DNA of 19,942 nt from Pseudomonadota bacterium. GTDB taxonomy: Bacteria > Pseudomonadota > Alphaproteobacteria > Caulobacterales > Caulobacteraceae. A program made the translations under genes and the position numbers. Numbering within the stretch: position 1 is the first letter of the stretch; every line of letters starts with the position of its first letter. Shown here in pieces: positions 15,771 through 19,942 of this stretch. The DNA is taken from contig JAEZHG010000335.1 in NCBI GenBank assembly GCA_023436945.1, forward strand, positions 1-19,942. Direction: 5' to 3'. Under the pieces are notes generated by a model that was given only the letters and a program-made list of their open reading frames with translations, was not told the origin of the DNA and searched no databases.

Positions 15771-15796
15771 CGCAATGCACAACCGCACATTGCGGT
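15771..15796. promoter_or_regulatory. overlapping inverted repeats (CGCAATG/CATTGCG and ACCGC/GCGGT)
   Basis: CGCAATG (15771-15777) is inverted as CATTGCG (15788-15794), and nested within it ACCGC (15782-15786) is inverted as GCGGT (15792-15796). The two pairings are mutually exclusive. This is the third symmetric element in about 70 bases between the regulator stop and the receptor start. It may be part of the receptor promoter or a weak hairpin after the regulator gene. No T run follows in either direction. Confidence 0.35.
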
Positions 15797-15839
15797 GCAA
15801 AATCGCGCGGCGTCAATAATAGAAATTCTCTGTAGACTA

Positions 15840-17243
15840 TTAGCCTAGAGCATAGGGGATGACGCCGCGCTCGTTCGGTCGAACGTGTAGGGTGCGGTCA
15901 ATCGGCGGGAAGGCCCGTTGTTGGCAGTCGGTACGCTCACAGATGCGACACGATACGCCCATGCGGATCGGCGGCCCGTTCAGATCAAGCCCTGCGGCAT
16001 AGACCAGCTGGTCCGCATGTTCGATCTCGCAGCCAAGGCCCAGCGCATAGCGGCGGTCAGGCTCCAGATAGGACCCGCCAGGTTTCGAGACGCTCTTGGC
16101 GATGCAGATGTATTTCGAGCCGTCGGGCATCTCCGACAGGTTCACCAGAATGCGGTCGGGCGAGCTGAAGGCCTCGTGCACATTCCACAGCGGGCAGGCC
16201 CCGCCGAAACGGGCGAACTGGAAGCGGGTGGCGCTGTGTCGTTTGGTGATATTTCCGGCCATGTCAACGCGCGCAAAATAGAAGGGCACACCGCGCCAGC
16301 CGGGCCTTTGTAACGTAGAGAGGCGCTGGCAGACCTGTTCAAAGCTGGTGTGGAAACGCTGGCGGATCAGGTCCACGTCGTGGCGGACTTCGCGGGCCGT
16401 ATCAAGGAAGCGGCGGTAGGGCATCAGGATCGCCCCCGCCGCATAGTTGGCCAGCCCCACGCGGCAGACATCTGTCGCGGCGGGCGTCTCGAAGTTCGCA
16501 CGGACCAGCTCGGCCTCGATATCCTCGGCAAAGGCCAGCAACGCCAGTTGGTGGGCCATCTGGAAGCTGCGGGTTGCACCGGGCAGGGACGGGTCGATGT
16601 AGAGGATACGGGACTGCGGATCGTAGCGCCGCATCAGGCCTTCGCCATAGGCCACGCGCACGCCGCAGATATCGCCTAGCGCCTGTTCCAGATGGCGTTC
16701 AGGATGGTTGCTGTTGCCCAGTCCAAGACGTTCGGCCAGTTGCTCTGCGGCCTGATCCAGCGCGTCGATATAGTTGTCGCGATAGTGGAAGAAGTCGCGC
16801 ACCGCCTCATAGGGCAGGGCAGGGGCTGAAAGCTGCTTCTCGTCGCGGCCCAGTGTCTCGTTCAGGGTTTTCAGGCGGTCATCGAGGCGACGATAATCCT
16901 GATGCAGTTGCAGGAACAGCCGCGCCATGCGGGGGCTGTTGTTGACGGCCTGTTTCAACTCGGCAGGGGATGGTACCTCGGCGGTGGTGGCGACATCGCT
17001 TACCGCCTCGCGCAGGTCCGCGATCAGGCGCGCATCGCCTTCGAGGTCGAACAGGCTGGCGTCCACGTCGAAGGCACGGGTGAGCGAGATCAGAACGCGC
17101 GCGGTTGCCGGGCGCTGGTTGGTTTCGATCTGTGAAAGGTATGACGGCGACAGGGCCAGACGGCTCGCGCACTGGTCCAAAGTCCAGCCCTTGGCCTCGC
17201 GCAGTTTGCGAACCTTGTTACCTAGAAATAGCTTTTCGCCCAT
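15840..17243 (-). CDS. XRE-family short-chain fatty acyl regulator (ScfR/PrpR/RamB family)
   Basis: The 467-residue regulator has an N-terminal XRE helix-turn-helix (about 8-62, GNKVRKLREAKGWTLDQCA...LSPSYLSQIETNQRP), a central IrrE/ImmA-like domain with a degenerate metalloprotease helix (FQMAHQLALLAF, lacking HExxH), and the C-terminal ScfR domain. Four Cys residues (405, 432, 435, 440; SCRICERTDC then QQRAFPP) could hold a cluster, as described for the [4Fe-4S] of Mycobacterium tuberculosis PrpR. Relatives sense acyl-CoA and control propionate or acetate genes; divergence from pccB supports propionyl-CoA control here. I chose ATG 17243, as an upstream TTG (17258) lies inside the proposed operator. 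The ribosome site is weak, and the operator overlaps it, which suggests autoregulation. Confidence 0.88.
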   Translation of the reverse strand: MGEKLFLGNKVRKLREAKGWTLDQCASRLALSPSYLSQIETNQRPATARVLISLTRAFDVDASLFDLEGDARLIADLREAVSDVATTAEVPSPAELKQAVNNSPRMARLFLQLHQDYRRLDDRLKTLNETLGRDEKQLSAPALPYEAVRDFFHYRDNYIDALDQAAEQLAERLGLGNSNHPERHLEQALGDICGVRVAYGEGLMRRYDPQSRILYIDPSLPGATRSFQMAHQLALLAFAEDIEAELVRANFETPAATDVCRVGLANYAAGAILMPYRRFLDTAREVRHDVDLIRQRFHTSFEQVCQRLSTLQRPGWRGVPFYFARVDMAGNITKRHSATRFQFARFGGACPLWNVHEAFSSPDRILVNLSEMPDGSKYICIAKSVSKPGGSYLEPDRRYALGLGCEIEHADQLVYAAGLDLNGPPIRMGVSCRICERTDCQQRAFPPIDRTLHVRPNERGVIPYALG

Positions 17244-17244
17244 T

Positions 17245-17259
17245 TTGCAACTTCGCAAA
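17245..17259 (-). promoter_or_regulatory. ScfR-type operator candidate, copy A (TTTGCGAAGTTGCAA)
   Basis: Read on the minus strand, this is TTTGCGAAGTTGCAA, ending one base before the regulator ATG. It matches copy B at 13 of 15 positions, both differences being A/G. TTGCRA occurs twice with an 8-base period. Known relatives (RamB, PrpR) bind TTTGCAAA-like sequences. Its place over the ribosome-binding region suggests autorepression. Confidence 0.6.
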
Positions 17260-17300
17260 AACCCCTCGAACCCTTGGCAAACTCACACAGTTCCGCACGA

Positions 17301-17315
17301 TTTGCAAAGTTGCGA
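17301..17315 (+). promoter_or_regulatory. ScfR-type operator candidate, copy B (TTTGCAAAGTTGCGA)
   Basis: This is the plus-strand partner of copy A, with centres 56 bases apart and opposite orientation, 61 bases before the pccB ATG. Consensus of the two: TTTGCRAAGTTGCRA. Looser matches nearby are TTGGCAAA (17274-17281) and TTTTGCAA (17322-17329). The arrangement fits one regulator controlling both divergent genes. Confidence 0.6.
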
Positions 17316-17376
17316 TTGCCTTTTTGCAAGGATCGCTGTTCTTTCCTGAAACATTTCGTGAGGGAGTCGGATTTCT

Positions 17377-18912
17377 ATGACACAGGCCATCCTCGAGGAA
17401 CTCGAGCGTCGTCGCGCTGCTGCCCGTCTGGGCGGTGGGGAAGCGCGCATCGCGTCGCAGCACGCCAAGGGCAAGCTGACGGCTCGCGAACGCATCGACG
17501 TACTGCTGGACGAAGGCAGCTTCGAAGAGACCGACATGTTCGTGGAGCACCGCAGCCACGACTTCGGCATGGACAAACAGCGCATTCCGGGTGACGGCGT
17601 CGTCACCGGTCGCGGCACCATCAATGGCCGTCTGGTCTTTGTGTTCTCCAAGGACTTCACCGTCTTTGGTGGCTCGCTCTCGGGTGCGCATGCGGCCAAG
17701 ATTGTCAAGCTGCAGAAGATGGCCCTTACGGCGGGTGCGCCGATCATCGGCCTGTTCGATGCGGGCGGTGCGCGTATTCAGGAAGGCGTGGAATCGCTGG
17801 CCGGTTACGCCGACATCTTCCTTCAGAACACGCTGGCCTCGGGCGTTATCCCGCAGATTTCGGTCATCATGGGTCCGTGCGCGGGTGGTGACGTTTACTC
17901 GCCCGCCATCACCGACTTCATCTTCATGGTGAAGGACACGTCTTACATGTACGTGACCGGCCCTGACGTGGTGAAGACCGTCACCAACGAAGTGGTCAGC
18001 CACGAAGACCTCGGCGGCGCACGCGTACACGCGGGCAAGTCGGGCGTGGCCGATGGTGCGTTCGAGAACGACCTAGAGGCTCTGGCCGAGGTTCGCCGCC
18101 TTATCGGCTTCCTGCCCCTGTCGAACCGCGAAAAGCCTCCGGTGCGCGAGAGCTATGACGAGGCCGACCGCGAGGAAGCCTCGCTCGACACCCTCGTTCC
18201 GGCTAATCCGAACCAGCCCTATGACATGAAGGAACTGATCCTGAAGGTCGTCGACGAGGCGGACTTCTTCGAGATCGGCGCCGACTTCGCCAAGAACATC
18301 ATCTGCGGCTTTGGTCGCCTAGACGGCCAGACGGTCGGCATCGTCGGCAACCAGCCGCAGACGCTGGCGGGCGTTCTGGATATCGATAGCAGCCGCAAGG
18401 CCTCGCGCTTTGTGCGTTTCTGCGACGCCTTCAACATCCCGCTGGTCACCTTCGTGGACGTTCCGGGCTTCATGCCGGGCACCAAGCAGGAATACGGCGC
18501 CCTGATCAAACACGGTGCCAAGCTGCTGTTTGCCTATGCTGAGGCCACCGTGCCGAAGCTGACCGTCATCACCCGCAAGGCCTATGGCGGTGCCTACGAC
18601 GTTATGTCGTCCAAGCACCTGCGCGGCGACGTCAACTATGCATGGCCGACGGCTGAAATCGCCGTCATGGGTGCCAAGGGTGCCGTGGAAATCATCTTCC
18701 GCAAGGAAGCTGGCGACCCCGAAGCTCTGGCTGCGCGTGAAGCCGAATACAAGGAACGCTTCGCTAACCCGTTCGTGGCTGCCGGCCTTGGCTATATCGA
18801 CGACGTCATCATGCCGCATGGCACGCGACGCCGCCTGATCAAGGCCCTCGGCACGCTGAAGAACAAGGTCCAGGAAAACCCCTGGAAGAAGCACGACAAC
18901 ATCCCGCTGTAA
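17377..18912 (+). CDS. pccB: propionyl-CoA carboxylase beta (carboxyltransferase) subunit
   Basis: The 511-residue cytoplasmic subunit moves the carboxyl group from biotin to propionyl-CoA, giving methylmalonyl-CoA. It holds two crotonase-like halves. The N half has [37 protein letters not shown], and the oxyanion-forming [12 protein letters not shown] with [13 protein letters not shown]. The C half has [30 protein letters not shown] and [19 protein letters not shown]. The ending [31 protein letters not shown] is characteristic of PccB, so the substrate call is fairly secure. GAGGGAG (17360-17366) precedes ATG 17377 by ten bases. pccA follows after 12 bases, and the divergent ScfR-type gene and operator copies suggest control by acyl-CoA level. 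Length is normal for the family. Confidence 0.95.
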   Translation: MTQAILEELERRRAAARLGGGEARIASQHAKGKLTARERIDVLLDEGSFEETDMFVEHRSHDFGMDKQRIPGDGVVTGRGTINGRLVFVFSKDFTVFGGSLSGAHAAKIVKLQKMALTAGAPIIGLFDAGGARIQEGVESLAGYADIFLQNTLASGVIPQISVIMGPCAGGDVYSPAITDFIFMVKDTSYMYVTGPDVVKTVTNEVVSHEDLGGARVHAGKSGVADGAFENDLEALAEVRRLIGFLPLSNREKPPVRESYDEADREEASLDTLVPANPNQPYDMKELILKVVDEADFFEIGADFAKNIICGFGRLDGQTVGIVGNQPQTLAGVLDIDSSRKASRFVRFCDAFNIPLVTFVDVPGFMPGTKQEYGALIKHGAKLLFAYAEATVPKLTVITRKAYGGAYDVMSSKHLRGDVNYAWPTAEIAVMGAKGAVEIIFRKEAGDPEALAAREAEYKERFANPFVAAGLGYIDDVIMPHGTRRRLIKALGTLKNKVQENPWKKHDNIPL

Positions 18913-18924
18913 GGCACACAGAAC

Positions 18925-19942
18925 ATGTTTGATAAAATTCTGATCGCCAACCGCGGCGAGATTGCTGTTCGCATCATCAAGACCTGCCGTAAGATGGGCA
19001 TCAAGACGGTGGTGGTTTACTCCGACGCCGATGCTGGTTCGCTGGCGGTCGAGATGGCGGATGAAACCGTTCACATCGGTCCGGCTCCGGCAGCGCAGTC
19101 CTATCTGTTGCAGGACAAGATCGTTGAGGCCGTGAAGCAGACGGGCGCACAGGCTGTGCACCCGGGCTTTGGCTTCCTGTCGGAAAACGCCAGCTTTGCA
19201 CGTCGTCTGAAAGAAGAGGGCATCGCCTTCATCGGTCCGAACCCCGAGGCGATCGACGCCATGGGCGACAAGATCACCTCCAAGAAGTTCGCCGCCGACG
19301 CTGGCGTCTCGACCGTTCCGGGCCATATGGGTCTGATCGAAACGACCGAAGAGGCCGTGAAGATCGCCCGCGAGATCGGCTATCCGGTCATGATCAAGGC
19401 TTCGGCTGGCGGCGGCGGCAAGGGTATCCGCGTCGCCCACTCTGACGAGGACATGGCCGAGGGCTTTGCCGCCGTTAAGGCCGAGGCCCTGAACGCCTTT
19501 GGTGACGACCGCGTCTTCCTTGAGAAATTCATCGTCGATCCGCGCCACATCGAGATTCAGGTGCTGGGCGACAAGCACGGCAACGTCATCCACCTGTTCG
19601 AGCGCGAATGCTCGATCCAGCGCCGTAACCAGAAGGTCATCGAAGAGGCCCCGTCGCCGCTGCTGGACGAAGCCACCCGCGCCGCCATGGGCGCACAGGC
19701 CGTGGCTCTGGCCAAGGCCGTGAACTATGACAGTGCAGGCACGGTCGAGTTCGTCGCCGGTCAGGACAAGTCCTTCTACTTCCTCGAGATGAACACCCGC
19801 CTTCAAGTCGAGCATCCGGTGACCGAACTGATCACCGGCGTTGATCTGGTCGAGCAGATGATCCGTTCCGCATGGGGCGAGCATCTGAACCTCAAACAGG
19901 AAGACCTGAAGATCAACGGCTGGGCCATCGAGAGCCGCATCT
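18925..19942 (+). CDS. pccA: propionyl-CoA carboxylase alpha subunit (biotin carboxylase), 3' partial
   Basis: The frame from ATG 18925 is open to the window end (339 codons), so only the biotin carboxylase part is visible. It starts [17 protein letters not shown], as in all biotin carboxylases, then [14 protein letters not shown], the ATP-grasp glycine loop [43 protein letters not shown] and [26 protein letters not shown]. The [21 protein letters not shown] and [10 protein letters not shown] wording matches PccA. It lies 12 bases after pccB without a strong ribosome site of its own, so it is probably co-transcribed and partly coupled. The biotinyl domain should lie beyond the window. It is clearly paralogous to the gene at the left edge, but diverged. 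Confidence 0.93.
   Translation, partial: MFDKILIANRGEIAVRIIKTCRKMGIKTVVVYSDADAGSLAVEMADETVHIGPAPAAQSYLLQDKIVEAVKQTGAQAVHPGFGFLSENASFARRLKEEGIAFIGPNPEAIDAMGDKITSKKFAADAGVSTVPGHMGLIETTEEAVKIAREIGYPVMIKASAGGGGKGIRVAHSDEDMAEGFAAVKAEALNAFGDDRVFLEKFIVDPRHIEIQVLGDKHGNVIHLFERECSIQRRNQKVIEEAPSPLLDEATRAAMGAQAVALAKAVNYDSAGTVEFVAGQDKSFYFLEMNTRLQVEHPVTELITGVDLVEQMIRSAWGEHLNLKQEDLKINGWAIESRI

Noticed and set aside
15617..15839. Small gene or sRNA in the gap before the TonB receptor
   Set aside because: No open frame with a ribosome site was found on either strand, and no promoter-terminator pair was visible. The gap is better explained as regulatory.
17319..17336. TTTTTGCAAGGATCGC as a third full ScfR-type operator
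   Set aside because: Only the first TTGCAA half matches the consensus. The second half departs at several positions, so it is noted only as a loose half-site.
17218..18030. Minus-strand frame of 270 aa across the regulator-pccB gap
   Set aside because: It would run through the pccB start, both operator copies and the first codons of the regulator, and has no recognisable features.
18319..19884. Long minus-strand open frame (521 aa) opposite pccB/pccA
   Set aside because: It is antisense to two unmistakable conserved genes, has no recognisable domain and a His/Asp/Gly-rich composition expected from reading GC-rich codons backwards.

Overview
The window is GC-rich and densely packed. It looks like an alphaproteobacterial chromosome, most probably Caulobacterales (Brevundimonas-like). 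Reasons: a TonB-dependent receptor, a ScfR/PrpR-type regulator beside pccBA, a methylcrotonyl-CoA carboxylase-like biotin subunit, ATGA start/stop overlaps, and GANTC (CcrM-type) sites in promoter-like sequence. The taxon is inferred from gene style, not from a marker gene. No rRNA, tRNA, IS element or CRISPR was seen.

Layout. (1) 1-1332, plus: C-terminal part of an acyl-CoA carboxylase alpha subunit with its biotin-Lys domain, closed by a clear Rho-independent terminator. (2) 1385-7195, plus: two small secreted four-Cys paralogues, each behind the same 11-bp element containing GACTC. The first is broken by one extra base and the second is intact. The intact copy is followed directly by a split MacB-type ABC exporter (ATPase, permease), a TolC-like outer-membrane factor and a membrane-fusion protein, all overlapping or nearly so. 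(3) 7192-15616, minus: a probable peptide-uptake operon, read from the TonB-dependent receptor through a natural fusion of substrate-binding protein and DppB-type permease, a DppC-type permease and a double-ABC ATPase to a Tat-exported P1/S58 Ntn peptidase. (4) 15840-17243, minus: a ScfR/PrpR-family regulator. It diverges from (5) pccB (17377-18912) and the start of pccA (18925 to the end), plus. The divergent gap holds two copies of a 15-bp element, TTTGCRAAGTTGCRA, pointing outwards.

How the genes work together. Region 2 reads as substrate plus exporter: a disulphide-rich protein enters the periplasm by Sec and could then be expelled by the MacAB-TolC-like machine. Region 3 reads as a complete import route: outer-membrane receptor, tethered periplasmic binding domain, inner-membrane channel, ATPase and a periplasmic peptidase. 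Regions 1, 4 and 5 belong to branched-chain and propionyl-CoA metabolism. The most unusual items are the binding protein-permease fusion, the substrate/exporter cassette with its decayed paralogue, and the cluster of inverted repeats upstream of the TonB receptor.
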